NCBI GenBank assembly: GCA_030549855.1
Contig: JAUQQP010000031.1
Coordinates: 1 to 64,000, forward strand
Direction: 5' to 3'
From: Cyanobacteriota bacterium SRBZ.bins.94.201705
Lineage (GTDB): Bacteria > Cyanobacteriota > Cyanobacteriia > Cyanobacteriales > Cyanobacteriaceae
DNA length: 64,000 nucleotides
The notes beneath the pieces were generated by a model. The model had not been told where the DNA came from. It saw only the letters and a list, made by a program, of their open reading frames with translations, and ran no database searches. This document shows, one piece after another, positions 10,501 through 18,928 of the stretch. The position numbers were made by a program, and so were the translations under genes. Within the stretch, counting starts at the first letter, position 1. Every line of letters starts with the position of its first letter.

Positions 10501-11127
10501 GGTTAGGGCTCTTTGTCGGTGGGCTATAATGTCCTCATAGTCTATTAACTGCCTTAATTGGTCGTCTTCCAACAGTTCCACCTTGGCAATTTCGTGGGAG
10601 GTGCGGAAGCCGTCAAAGAAGTGCAAGAAGGGGATGCGAGATTTTAGGGAGGCGGCAGTAGCTATGGCCGCAAAATCCTGTGCCTCCTGGACACTGGCCG
10701 AGGCAAATAGGGCAAAACCGGTGGCCCTCGCCGCCATCACGTCGCTATGATCGCCAAAAATGGACAAAGCCTGTGCCGCCAATGACCTTGCTGCAATATG
10801 TATTACGGTCGGTGTCAACTCTCCGGCAATCTTGTAGTAGTTGGGTATCATCAACAGTAGTCCCTGGGAGGCGGTGAATGTAGTTGTCAGTGCTCCTGTT
10901 TGTAGCGCACCGTGCACTGTCCCAGCTGCCCCCCCCTCACTCTGCATTTCTATCACCGATGGGACTGTCCCCCACAGGTTTGGTACTCCTTCAGACGCCC
11001 AAGTGTCTGCCCATTCTCCCATGGGGGAAGCGGGGGTGATGGGGTATATGGCTATTACCTCGTTTAGCTTGTAGGCTACCCTCGCCACCGCCTCATTCCC
11101 GTCTATGGTTGCATATTTCCTTCCCAT
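7570..11127 (-). CDS. nifJ: Pyruvate:ferredoxin (flavodoxin) oxidoreductase
   Basis: This 1185-residue single-chain PFOR interconverts pyruvate + CoA and acetyl-CoA + CO2 with ferredoxin or flavodoxin. Visible parts in order are the pyruvate-binding N-terminal domain (YPITPASPMGEWAD), domain II, the 2x[4Fe-4S] domain (CVQCGKCVLVCPHGVI; CTGCALCVEVCPAKN), and the thiamine-diphosphate domain with GACAGCGETPYLK, GGDGWAYDIGYGG and EVYSNTGGQ, including further cluster cysteines. In cyanobacteria it serves fermentative or low-redox metabolism. The start is ATG with AAAAGGAG upstream. It is followed by the DHODH-like gene. Confidence 0.97.
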   Translation of the reverse strand: MGRKYATIDGNEAVARVAYKLNEVIAIYPITPASPMGEWADTWASEGVPNLWGTVPSVIEMQSEGGAAGTVHGALQTGALTTTFTASQGLLLMIPNYYKIAGELTPTVIHIAARSLAAQALSIFGDHSDVMAARATGFALFASASVQEAQDFAAIATAASLKSRIPFLHFFDGFRTSHEIAKVELLEDDQLRQLIDYEDIIAHRQRALTPDRPVIRGTAQNPDVYFQARETVNPFYQKCPGIVQDMMDRFALITGRQYYLYEYHGHPEAERIIVLMGSGCEVVHETVDYLNRQGEKVGVLKVRLYRPFDAQRFLAAIPKTVKSIAVLDRTKEPGSAGEPLYLDVVAAYMEHHQGEMPVIVGGRYGLSSKDFTPAMVKGVFDNLKLGKQAKNHFTIGIYDDLSHTSLDYDPNFSTEPDNVIRAIFYGLGSDGTVGANKNSIKIIGEETDNYAQGYFVYDSKKSGSVTVSHLRFGPSPIRSSYLISKANFVACHQWEFLEKYPVLSAALPGATFLLNSPYPPDLVWDELPVEVQQTILEKQLKFYVINAYQVAREAGMGGRINTVMQVCFFALSGVLPKEEAIAQIKKYIEKTYGKKGKEVVEMNLKAVDSTLEHLYPVNVPNQITSTKRMRPPVDESAPPFVKEVLAKMIAREGDSIPVSALPCDGTYPTGTAKWEKRNIAQEIPVWDPDICVQCGKCVLVCPHGVIRSKVYEEKELVNAPPTFKSAPAREHDWKGLKYTIQVAPEDCTGCALCVEVCPAKNKSQPRFKAINMQPQLPLREQERVNWDFFCRLPWPERTRLDLRKISHQQMQEPLFEFSGACAGCGETPYLKLITQLFGDRMIVANATGCSSIYGGNLPTTPWSHNAAGRGPAWSNSLFEDNAEFGLGFRLAIDKQTEFAVELLQSLAGHIGDNLVTAILNNPQKDEAEIYQQREYVAQLKQKLQQIQNANGEISEKVKILLSLADYLVRKSVWIVGGDGWAYDIGYGGLDHVLASGKNVNLLVLDTEVYSNTGGQASKATPLGAVAKFAAGGKPAPKKDLGLMAMTYGNVYVASVAMGAKPEHTIRAFLEAEAYEGPSLIIAYCHCIAHGIDMSKGMTHQKMAVESGRWLLYRYNPALAAEGKNPLQIDMHSPHLPLEQSMYSETRFRMLSHSKPEEAKRLLKEAQQYIQRRWQLYQYLASRQPQ

Positions 11128-11472
11128 AATTCTCCTTTTGTTGTCTCGATTACCAATTTTTTGTCTTTCTATTCCTCCTACTTTTATGGTGATGCCTCTT
11201 TTCCTTCCTCTTCCCTTTTGTAATCTTTTTTTAACAATTTTTTACTCTTTATAAAATTTTCATCCTTCCCTTAAAAAGTCTAGAATTGTTAGCAAATATT
11301 TCAGGAAGTGTCCAGTTTTTTTAACCTTTTTTTACAGAAGGAGCGAGAATTTTTGTTAAGGGGAAAATTGCTATAGTATCCAGGAAATCCTTGGAGGGAA
11401 ATGGGAAGAAAAATTGTCGCCAATTAGGAGATATGAATTCTATTATTATGATATAAAAACAGGGAAAGCACC
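11128..11472. other. AT-rich divergent intergenic region between nifJ and the CHASE2 cyclase
   Basis: 345 bp without a coding signal. It is rich in T/A runs and must hold both divergent promoters. The only recognisable element is an extended -10 for the plus-strand gene (11369-11377); no stable hairpin or riboswitch stands out. Confidence 0.6.
11369..11377 (+). promoter_or_regulatory. Candidate extended -10 for the CHASE2 cyclase gene
   Basis: TGCTATAGT matches TGnTATAaT. It lies about 95 bp before the GTG start. A TTGTTA upstream is too close (13 bp) to be an ordinary -35. Confidence 0.35.
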
Positions 11473-13674
11473 GTGGAGAAAATTAAAAGAATAAAATCAT
11501 TTTTGTGGTATTGGCGAGGGGTATTTATTGCTACCCCCCTGGTGTCGGCAGTAATAATTCTGTGCCGTTGGCTGGGGTGGTTGCAACCCTTGGAATTATT
11601 TGCCTACGACTTGTTGTTAAAATGGCGCCCAGGGGAAACTAGAGACGAAAGAATAGTAATTGTGGGTATTGGCGAGGAAGATGTAGATAGGATAGGTACT
11701 GCCCTAATTTCTGACAAAATCTACGCCGATTTACTCAAAAAACTGCTAAAACAACAACCGGTGGCTATCGGTTTGGATATTTATCGAGATGTGCCCATAC
11801 CGCCAGGCACTATGGAATTAAACCAAGTATTTGCGGAAAATGACAATATCATCGGCATCGAAAAAATGATTGGCGACACCAGACAATATCGGGTAAAACC
11901 ACCCCCCATCCTCAAGGCAAAAAACCAGGTGGGCTTCAATGATATGGTACTAGATTCGGACAACAAGGTGAGAAGGGCGTTAATAGCCTTACCCGATAGA
12001 AAGGCCTTTAGTCTGGGCATGTATTTGGCTTTGCTTTACCTGGAAAAACAAGGCATTACCCTTACTGTTACCCCCAAAAACCACTACTGGCAACTAGGCA
12101 ATACTGTCTTTAAACCCCTGGAAAGTAATGATGGAGGTTATAGTGGTGTAGACAGTGGCGGCTATCAGATAATGCTTAACTGGCGAGGGGATGTGCGTCA
12201 CTTTGAAACCGTCAGTCTCTTCGACGTGTTAGACAACCGCTTACCACCTGATTGGGGAAAAGACAAAATTATCCTCATCGGCTTTGTAGGAGAAAGTTTC
12301 CAGGATGTATTGCTAACCCCCTACACCAACAGTCCAGATAAAAGAATGCCAGGAGTAGAAGTCCATGCTAACATTATAAGTCAGGTGATTAGCACTGCTC
12401 TAGATAATCGTCCCCTCATTAAAAGTTGGACGGAAACTGAAGAAAACCTCTGGATTGTCTTTTGGACACTCATTGGTGGTATCATCACCTGGAGTCAGAG
12501 GAAAAGTAGCCAATTCCAACGGGGAATAATCCTCTTTCTGGGGTTAGAAATAGTCTTGGTATTCATTGTCTACCAGGCTTTCCTCCTCAGTTGGTGGCTT
12601 CCCCTTATTCCTCCCCTAGCCGGTTTAATCCTCACTGCTAGTGCCATTACCGTCTACACTGCTAGAAGTGCGGCTAAAATTCGTTCTACCTTCGGGCGTT
12701 ACCTGAGTAATGAAATTGTAAATACCCTATTGGAGACTCCCGGGGGTGTCAAACTAGGGGGAGAGAGACGCACTGTTACCATCCTCACCTCCGATTTGCG
12801 TGGTTTTACGGCCATCAGTGAACAGCTGCCCCCAGAAGAGGTGGTGAAAATACTGAATTTTTACCTGGGACACATGGCTAACGTGATAACCTCATACAAT
12901 GGCACTATAGACGAATTCATGGGAGATGGTATCTTGGTATTATTCGGTGCCCCTGTAAGCAGGAAAGACGATGCAGATAGGGCAGTGGCTTGTGCTATCG
13001 CCATGCAGTTGGCCCTAGAAGAGGTAAACAAACAGGTTACAGCCTGGGGTTATCCCCCCCTGAAAATGGGGATTGGCATCAACACCGGAGAGGTGGTGGT
13101 AGGCAATATCGGTTCGGAAAAAAGGACAAAATATGGAGTAGTGGGGAGTGAAGTCAATCTCACCTATAGAATTGAATCCTACACCAAAGGCAGAGAAATC
13201 CTCATCAGCGAAAAAACCCTCAAAAGTCTTAAGTCAAAGGTGTCTATAGCTGAAACCAGGCAGGTGTCTCCCAAAGGGGTGAAACAGCCTATTACTATCT
13301 ACAGAATTACTGGCATTGAAGGCAAATATAATCTCCAACTGCCAGAAATAGAAGAGAAATCCATTTCCCTCCCCCACACTATCCCCATCACCTATTCCCT
13401 GTTGGATGAGAAAGACGTTACCACCCAAGTCTATGAAGGGGAAATCCTACAACTGATTATAAAAGACATCGAAAGGGGAGCTGTTGTCAGGGCTGAATTT
13501 CTCCCCCATCCCCTAGACAATCTCAAATTTACCCTCCGCCATCTCCCACAAGAGGATATTTATGGGAAGGTGACTGCTGTGGCGGCTGGAGAAAACTCCT
13601 TCAAGGTTTATTTCACTTACCTTCCCACCACAGTGGAAAAAATCCTCTACTCCCCCGTCACCGAGGCATGCTAA
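11473..13674 (+). CDS. CHASE2-domain class III adenylate/guanylate cyclase
   Basis: A membrane receptor cyclase predicted to make cAMP. It has one N-terminal membrane segment (about residues 16-36), an extracytoplasmic CHASE2 domain (ERIVIVGIGEEDVDRIG to GVEVHANIISQVI), three membrane segments (about 325-400), then a class III catalytic domain. The metal-binding aspartates are in LTSDLRGFTAI and DEFMGDGILVLFGAP, and the transition-state Asn/Arg in EVNLTYRIE. A further C-terminal domain of about 130 residues is unassigned. The GTG start is preceded by AGGGA. The 3' end overlaps the ferredoxin gene by 17 bp. Adenylate rather than guanylate specificity is inferred from family context. Confidence 0.88.
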   Translation: MEKIKRIKSFLWYWRGVFIATPLVSAVIILCRWLGWLQPLELFAYDLLLKWRPGETRDERIVIVGIGEEDVDRIGTALISDKIYADLLKKLLKQQPVAIGLDIYRDVPIPPGTMELNQVFAENDNIIGIEKMIGDTRQYRVKPPPILKAKNQVGFNDMVLDSDNKVRRALIALPDRKAFSLGMYLALLYLEKQGITLTVTPKNHYWQLGNTVFKPLESNDGGYSGVDSGGYQIMLNWRGDVRHFETVSLFDVLDNRLPPDWGKDKIILIGFVGESFQDVLLTPYTNSPDKRMPGVEVHANIISQVISTALDNRPLIKSWTETEENLWIVFWTLIGGIITWSQRKSSQFQRGIILFLGLEIVLVFIVYQAFLLSWWLPLIPPLAGLILTASAITVYTARSAAKIRSTFGRYLSNEIVNTLLETPGGVKLGGERRTVTILTSDLRGFTAISEQLPPEEVVKILNFYLGHMANVITSYNGTIDEFMGDGILVLFGAPVSRKDDADRAVACAIAMQLALEEVNKQVTAWGYPPLKMGIGINTGEVVVGNIGSEKRTKYGVVGSEVNLTYRIESYTKGREILISEKTLKSLKSKVSIAETRQVSPKGVKQPITIYRITGIEGKYNLQLPEIEEKSISLPHTIPITYSLLDEKDVTTQVYEGEILQLIIKDIERGAVVRAEFLPHPLDNLKFTLRHLPQEDIYGKVTAVAAGENSFKVYFTYLPTTVEKILYSPVTEAC

Positions 13675-13978
13675 ACTGACGCTCATACACCTCGTCTTCT
13701 TTGCCAGCCTCTATCTCTAAGTCACTGCGGGGATAAGCTACACACAGCAACACATACCCCTCCGCCTGTAACTCGGGGGATAAGCCCATCCCATCACTCT
13801 GCTCTACCTCCCCCCTTATAATTTTACCAGCACAGGTGGTACAAACCCCAGCACCACAGGAAAAGGGCAAATCTATATTGTTTCTCTGGGCTACATCCAG
13901 AATCTTCTCGTTTTCGGCTACCTGGAAGCTGTAGGTTTGCCCCTGATGGGTTACTTTTACTGTATAGACTTTTGTCAT
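13658..13978 (-). CDS. Plant-type [2Fe-2S] ferredoxin
   Basis: The protein is 106 residues. The cluster ligands are in SCGAGVCTTCAGK (CxxxxCxxC) plus the distal cysteine in YVLLCVAYP. The fold elements match photosynthetic-type ferredoxins, but the basic C-terminal tail (VYERQFSMPR) differs from classic PetF, so I read it as one of the minor cyanobacterial ferredoxins. It should carry electrons between photosystem I or reductases and specific enzymes. It is monocistronic and convergent with the cyclase gene. Its partner cannot be told from the sequence. Confidence 0.9.
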   Translation of the reverse strand: MTKVYTVKVTHQGQTYSFQVAENEKILDVAQRNNIDLPFSCGAGVCTTCAGKIIRGEVEQSDGMGLSPELQAEGYVLLCVAYPRSDLEIEAGKEDEVYERQFSMPR

Positions 13979-14086
13979 GTTGTGGTAAATTATATCTCTT
14001 TATCGTCACAGAGTTAGATTATAGTCCCAATTGTCAACTTTGGGGAGGCTGGGTTAAGAATTTTCCCCCCCAAGGACTATAGTAAA

Positions 14087-15175
14087 CTACACAGAGGGTT
14101 CAACCAAATTCTCTTCCCCCTCTATAACCCGGGCAGAAATAATCTTGTCTTCAGGAGTAATCTTTTCCAATACCTCCGCGCCTTCCACCACATAGCCAAA
14201 GACGGCAAAACGGCCATCCATCAGGTTATACCCCGGTGGTGTTAACTCGTTGTCAAACTTAAAGAAGAAAAATTGGGACGAACCTCCGTTAGGATCAGTA
14301 CTAGGACGTGCTAAAGCTACTGCCCCATAGGCACTAAACGGCAATACCGGCTGTGCCAGGGGTTTGCCTACATCCTCCGTGGTAAACCCATAGAGAGGCT
14401 CAGATTCTCCCTTCAATAATATTTCTAACGGTATTGCTCTGTATTTACCGGTCTTGGGGTCAATGAATCCCTCCTCTGGCCCTTCTGGGTCACCTGTTTG
14501 TACTACGAAACGATCTTCAACTCGGATAAAGGGAAGGCCATCATAGAATTTTCGTTTTACCAGGTCAACAAAATTACCAGCAGTCACTGGGGCACTATAG
14601 CCATCTACCACCACTATCATATCCCCTTTAGTGGTTTTGATTTCTACCTTAGCACGTCCCAACAGTTGTGGCAGATGGGAGTATTCCTCGGGCACTTTGA
14701 AAGGAAAGCCCTTTACCATGCTTTCTTCCAGGGAGGTGATATTATCTAGGATAGCATCTCTTAGTTGGAAAACCTGCTCCTTGTCTTCTGCCGCTATCGC
14801 CTCTTCTAGTTTAGCCACATCTTCCGTTATGGCTGCCAGTAACCTTTCTCCCTCCGCCTTTTTTTCCTCGGCTACACTGGCTAAAATTTCATCTTTTCGG
14901 GTTTTTAGCAAAAAGGAAGCGTTTTTCACCTTTTTCGCCCCTGCAGCCCATCTTTTCCTCCTTACATCCTTCTCTATCTGTTCTATATCTCCCTGAATCT
15001 CTCTTATAAACTTGTTGTCTATTGGTAACGCATATCGTAGTATAGCTTCAGGATCAGTAATGGCATCCCCCTGTGCCAATGCCGCTTTGGCCGGTTTCGT
15101 GGTTGCAGGGCTGAGGAACAATATAGATACAATTAAAAGACATGTTATTATCGATTTCCACCAATTGTACTTCAT
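14087..15175 (-). CDS. Cyclophilin-type peptidyl-prolyl isomerase, thylakoid-lumen/periplasmic type
   Basis: A signal peptide (WWKSIITCLLIVSILFL, cleavage near KAALA) is followed by a helical N-terminal domain with a Glu/Lys-rich coiled region, then a cyclophilin barrel (GDMIVVVDGYSAPVTAGNFV, PNGGSSQFFFF, NLMDGRFAVFGYVVEG). This is the layout of plant TLP38/40-like lumenal isomerases. I chose ATG 15175 because it starts the signal peptide directly; the frame stays open to 15241 and the ribosome site is weak, so the start is uncertain. Likely role: folding of exported or thylakoid-lumen proteins. Confidence 0.85.
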   Translation of the reverse strand: MKYNWWKSIITCLLIVSILFLSPATTKPAKAALAQGDAITDPEAILRYALPIDNKFIREIQGDIEQIEKDVRRKRWAAGAKKVKNASFLLKTRKDEILASVAEEKKAEGERLLAAITEDVAKLEEAIAAEDKEQVFQLRDAILDNITSLEESMVKGFPFKVPEEYSHLPQLLGRAKVEIKTTKGDMIVVVDGYSAPVTAGNFVDLVKRKFYDGLPFIRVEDRFVVQTGDPEGPEEGFIDPKTGKYRAIPLEILLKGESEPLYGFTTEDVGKPLAQPVLPFSAYGAVALARPSTDPNGGSSQFFFFKFDNELTPPGYNLMDGRFAVFGYVVEGAEVLEKITPEDKIISARVIEGEENLVEPSV

Positions 15176-15347
15176 AATATTAGTTTTCCATCTGAAATTC
15201 CCCCTTTTCATTATTTCATAAAACCATAAATCTATGGTCATGTCGTCCAGCCTTTCTTCCCTGGTACTGGTGCTGGTAAAAAGGAGCCCTTTGACACCAT
15301 TTCACTGTTATCATGTTTTTTTATGTATGTGTCCTGGGAAGTAAATT

Positions 15348-16964
15348 TTGCCTATGTTACTCTCTTTTGAGGAGTTGGATTATTCTCTACTACGACTTGC
15401 TGCCAACATTGTTACAACTGTCAGTTATTGTCTTATTACTGCCCTGTTTATTTGGTTTATTTCCCGTAGCGACCACTTCTTGCACCGTAGCGTTTTTCAA
15501 CTGTTACTCCTAGTGGTTATCCTTTCCTATTTAACTTATCTGACTGGTATTATTAATACTTACTCCCCTCTCAAATTCTTATCTTATTTTATAACTATCT
15601 TTACCCCTATTTTGGCCACCGTCTCCCTCGTCAAAATATTTAATTCAATCCCCATTATTTTACACGGCTTACCTGTCACGGCTATCTCTCCACCAGTTAA
15701 CCCCCAAAACACCCCCCCTAAACTCATGTCAGAAGATACCATGGAGGTTGAAACCCTTAACCAAAGACTTCAACGTCAAATAGAATTGGAAAGAAGGGCT
15801 ACCCAAATCTCCAGAATGTTTATCAAAGTCTCCCCTGAAGATGTGGAACAAAAAATTAACTACTCCCTCCAATGTATAGCTAATTGTCTTCAGGTAGACA
15901 GAGTTGCCCTAGTCCTTTTTGAGGATGGAAATTTTCTCCCCCACTCTCAGTTTTTCTACGGATATGAAAGCGAAAATGATGTCACTCTAAAACAAAAACT
16001 AGCAGCTATCCTAAACGATAATATGCTAAAATATATACCAGATACTGTAGGAGTGGAAACTGTCAGAGAATTGGAGAATAACAATGAACTGAAAACTTTA
16101 TTATTGCCCCTGGTTTATGAAAAACAAGTTTGGGGATTCTTGATGGTGGAATCGGAAAACCCAACAAAGGTTTGGCAAGAAGAAGATAAGAATTTTTTGG
16201 TATTGATAGCAGATATTTTTACTAAGGGTATAGATAGTTTTCGTTTCCAGGAAGAACTTAAAAGATGCAATTTGGAATTGCAAAGGTCTAACCAAGAATT
16301 AGAACAATTTGCCTACATAGCTTCCCATGATTTACAAGAACCTTTGAGGGTAGTGGGCAGCTTCTGTCAGATTATGGCCGAAGAATACGGAGATAAATTT
16401 GATGAGGAAGGGAAACAGTATTTAGATTTTATTATTAGAAGTGCCCGCAGAATGAAAGAGTTAATAAAAGACCTATTGGCCCTGTCCAGAATTCATACAA
16501 GGGCAAGAGAATTTACCCCAGTAGACTGTAATGAGGTTTTGACAGAAGCCCTGGAAAATCTGAAAATGGCAATCGGAGAAAAAAATGCACAGATAAAAGC
16601 CGAAAAACTCCCCACAGTAATGGCAGATAAATCTCAGCTGATTCAACTGTGGCAAAACTTAATCAGTAACGCTATTAAATTTAACAGAAGCCCACAACCT
16701 ATTGTGGAAATAACTGTAGAATCATTGGAAGAGGAATGGCGTTTTTGTGTCGCAGATAACGGCATAGGCATCGCCCCAGAATTCCATGAGAGGATATTTA
16801 TAATCTTTCAGAGACTCCACAGCGACACCGAATTTGAAGGCACAGGCGTAGGCTTGGCAATATGTCGTAAAATCGTCACCCGTCACGGGGGTAAAATCTG
16901 GGTAGAATCAGAAGAAGGTAAAGGGGCTAAATTTTACTTTACTTTACCCAAGAAAAATAGGTGA
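15348..16964 (+). CDS. Membrane sensor histidine kinase with 3-TM N-terminus and GAF domain
   Basis: Three predicted membrane helices (about 22-40, 47-70, 78-98) look like the short ETR1-type sensor found in some cyanobacterial kinases. A coiled linker, a GAF domain (about 160-298) and an intact phytochrome-like transmitter follow: H-box with His327 (ASHDLQEPLRVVGSF), N-box LWQNLISNAIKF, DNGIGI and GTGVGLAI. At the places of the ETR1 copper ligands I see Ser60 and Tyr64 instead of Cys and His. The start is TTG 15348 (GGGAAG 6 nt upstream) or ATG 15354. Two more two-component genes follow. Confidence 0.9.
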   Translation: MPMLLSFEELDYSLLRLAANIVTTVSYCLITALFIWFISRSDHFLHRSVFQLLLLVVILSYLTYLTGIINTYSPLKFLSYFITIFTPILATVSLVKIFNSIPIILHGLPVTAISPPVNPQNTPPKLMSEDTMEVETLNQRLQRQIELERRATQISRMFIKVSPEDVEQKINYSLQCIANCLQVDRVALVLFEDGNFLPHSQFFYGYESENDVTLKQKLAAILNDNMLKYIPDTVGVETVRELENNNELKTLLLPLVYEKQVWGFLMVESENPTKVWQEEDKNFLVLIADIFTKGIDSFRFQEELKRCNLELQRSNQELEQFAYIASHDLQEPLRVVGSFCQIMAEEYGDKFDEEGKQYLDFIIRSARRMKELIKDLLALSRIHTRAREFTPVDCNEVLTEALENLKMAIGEKNAQIKAEKLPTVMADKSQLIQLWQNLISNAIKFNRSPQPIVEITVESLEEEWRFCVADNGIGIAPEFHERIFIIFQRLHSDTEFEGTGVGLAICRKIVTRHGGKIWVESEEGKGAKFYFTLPKKNR

Positions 16965-17093
16965 TTCTTTTTAATTCTCCTATAGAAATTTTGGTTTTTC
17001 ATCTATCGCCTGTGGTTATAAAAAAAATTTATACCAATTTATTACAAGGTTAAATTATCAAGATATTGGCTATATTTCCCCAGCGAAAAAAAA

Positions 17094-17537
17094 ATGAAGC
17101 TAACAAAAACACCACAAGTTTTACTAGTAGAAGATTCCCCGGCAGACATAACACTGATAAAGAGAATTTTACGCAAAAGACAAATCCCAAATGAATTACA
17201 TATAGTCAACGATGGAGTGGAGGCTATGGCCTTTTTAAGAAGAGAAGGCAAGTATAAAAATGCCCCTCTACCCCACATTATTCTCTTGGATTTGAACCTG
17301 CCAAAAAAAAATGGAAAAGAAGTTTTAAAAGAAATAAAATCTGATCCTCACCTGAGACTCATACCGGTAATAATACTTACTACATCCGATAATGACCAGG
17401 ACATTAGAGACTGTTATAAGGAGTATGCCAATGCCTATCTCTGTAAGCCTAATAGTATAGAAAGTTTGTCAGAATGCATGGAAGCTATCGACAATTTCTG
17501 GTTCAAATTTGTGGAGTACAGTGTAGAATGTAGTTGA
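17094..17537 (+). CDS. Single-domain response regulator, Rcp1-like
   Basis: A stand-alone receiver domain of 147 residues with the acidic pocket LVEDSPADITLI, the phospho-acceptor Asp in IILLDLNLPKKNG, Thr/Ser in IILTTSDND and the invariant Lys in YLCKPNS. This is the receiver family that pairs with cyanobacterial phytochrome-type kinases (Rcp1). It lies 129 bp after the sensor kinase and overlaps the next gene by 4 bp, so it probably shuttles phosphate between these two kinases. There is no output domain. Confidence 0.92.
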   Translation: MKLTKTPQVLLVEDSPADITLIKRILRKRQIPNELHIVNDGVEAMAFLRREGKYKNAPLPHIILLDLNLPKKNGKEVLKEIKSDPHLRLIPVIILTTSDNDQDIRDCYKEYANAYLCKPNSIESLSECMEAIDNFWFKFVEYSVECS

Positions 17538-18682
17538 GCCGTCACTCTGCAAGTCCTATGGTTTCTTCAGTAGACCATCTTAATATCTTATTGGTAGAAG
17601 ACAACCACCCTGATGCCATACTCATTGGCAAACATCTGAGTAAAATTGAAAAACCAAGACTATCCCTCTGTCATGTCTCCACCTGTAGGGATGCTATACG
17701 ATGTCTCAGGGAAGAAAAATTCGACGTGATTCTCTTGGATTTATCCCTGCCAGACAGTTTTCAACTGGATACCGTAAGGAAAATAAATAAAGAGGCAGAA
17801 AACACCGCAGTTATTATTCTAACAGGTTTAGACGATGAACAAATGGCCCTGGACTCCCTCAGAGAAGGCGCGCAAGATTATCTAGTGAAAAATGAAATGA
17901 ATCCGGCTGTGTTAAAAAAGACAATTTGTTACGCTTTGGAAAGAAAAAAACAACTGCAACAAATAAAAAATTTGGTTTACAACCTGATGGAATCCAATGA
18001 GAGACTGGAAAAGTATGCTAGACAATTATCCCATGATTTAAAACAACCACTACAAACAATTTTGGGCAGTGGCAAACTCATAGAATACCTGGAGAAAAAT
18101 GCCAGCGAAAATATAAGACAACTTTTAGATTTGTTGATAAAGTCCGCAGAAAAAATGAATATCATGATTGAAGAGTTGTTGTCATCGTGTCGATTAGAGG
18201 CGGAGGAAAAAAAAGAATGGTTGGACTGTGAAAAGGTAATAACAGAGGTGCTAGAATTACTGGAAGAGCAGATTAAGACAAGAGGGGCGAAAATAACAGT
18301 TAATTTCCCTGCTAAATACAGGCCAGTGGTAGTATACTATAACGAGGTGCAATTGGAAAGAGTTTGGCAAAATCTCATAAGCAACGCAATAAAATATGTG
18401 CCACAAGACAGAAAACCAGAAGTGGTAATTACCGCCGAGAAGCAACCAAATCAATGGCTATTTATGATTAGCGACAATGGCATTGGCATCAAGGAAACAG
18501 ACTATAAGAAGATATTTTTGGCAAGTCAAAGACTTTCGGAGGGAGAAGGGATGGCAAAGGGGAGTGGCATGGGTTTGGCTATTTGCAAACAAATAATAGA
18601 AAGAAATGGCGGAAAAATTTGGGTACAATCCTCTATATGCCAGGGAAGCACATTCTTTTTTACTATCCCTATGGCTAGTTGA
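17534..18682 (+). CDS. REC-histidine kinase hybrid (receiver first)
   Basis: An N-terminal receiver (LLVEDNHPDAILI, acceptor Asp in VILLDLSLPDS, Lys in DYLVKNEMN) is followed by a coiled linker, a HisKA domain with His in QLSHDLKQPLQTILGSG, and a HATPase domain (VWQNLISNAIKY, SDNGIGI, GSGMGLAICKQI). It lacks a membrane segment. The likely start is TTG 17534, which overlaps the previous stop as TTGA and implies translational coupling; ATG 17558 is an alternative. The order implies that phosphorylation of the receiver controls the attached kinase. Confidence 0.9.
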   Translation: MSRHSASPMVSSVDHLNILLVEDNHPDAILIGKHLSKIEKPRLSLCHVSTCRDAIRCLREEKFDVILLDLSLPDSFQLDTVRKINKEAENTAVIILTGLDDEQMALDSLREGAQDYLVKNEMNPAVLKKTICYALERKKQLQQIKNLVYNLMESNERLEKYARQLSHDLKQPLQTILGSGKLIEYLEKNASENIRQLLDLLIKSAEKMNIMIEELLSSCRLEAEEKKEWLDCEKVITEVLELLEEQIKTRGAKITVNFPAKYRPVVVYYNEVQLERVWQNLISNAIKYVPQDRKPEVVITAEKQPNQWLFMISDNGIGIKETDYKKIFLASQRLSEGEGMAKGSGMGLAICKQIIERNGGKIWVQSSICQGSTFFFTIPMAS

Positions 18683-18705
18683 AATCTCTCCACTGTCATA
18701 CATCG

Positions 18706-18756
18706 CCTTATGTTGTTGTAAAAGGCGGAATAATCTCCCCACTGGCAGGCATAAGG
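18706..18756. repeat. Inverted repeat CCTTATG / CATAAGG in an intergenic spacer
   Basis: Seven-base arms at 18706-18712 and 18750-18756 flank a 37-nt interior. It lies just downstream of the REC-kinase gene and could be a weak 3' structure. No U-tract follows. Confidence 0.3.
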
Positions 18757-18928
18757 GGATGAGGGGAATACAGCGAGGAAATTAAAAGTAAATCCACCCA
18801 AAGGCGAATCCACACAAGAAAAGAAAGAGAGAATAAAAGCCGACAATTACTAGAAAACCGGCGTCTGGGTGACGTGTGGGTGAAAGGAAGAATAGCAAAA
18901 AAGCCTAAGGATTGTTGATGGCAAGAAA

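Noticed and set aside
13234-13428. Short minus-strand ORF
   Set aside because: Antisense to the cyclase gene with no start signal or family resemblance.
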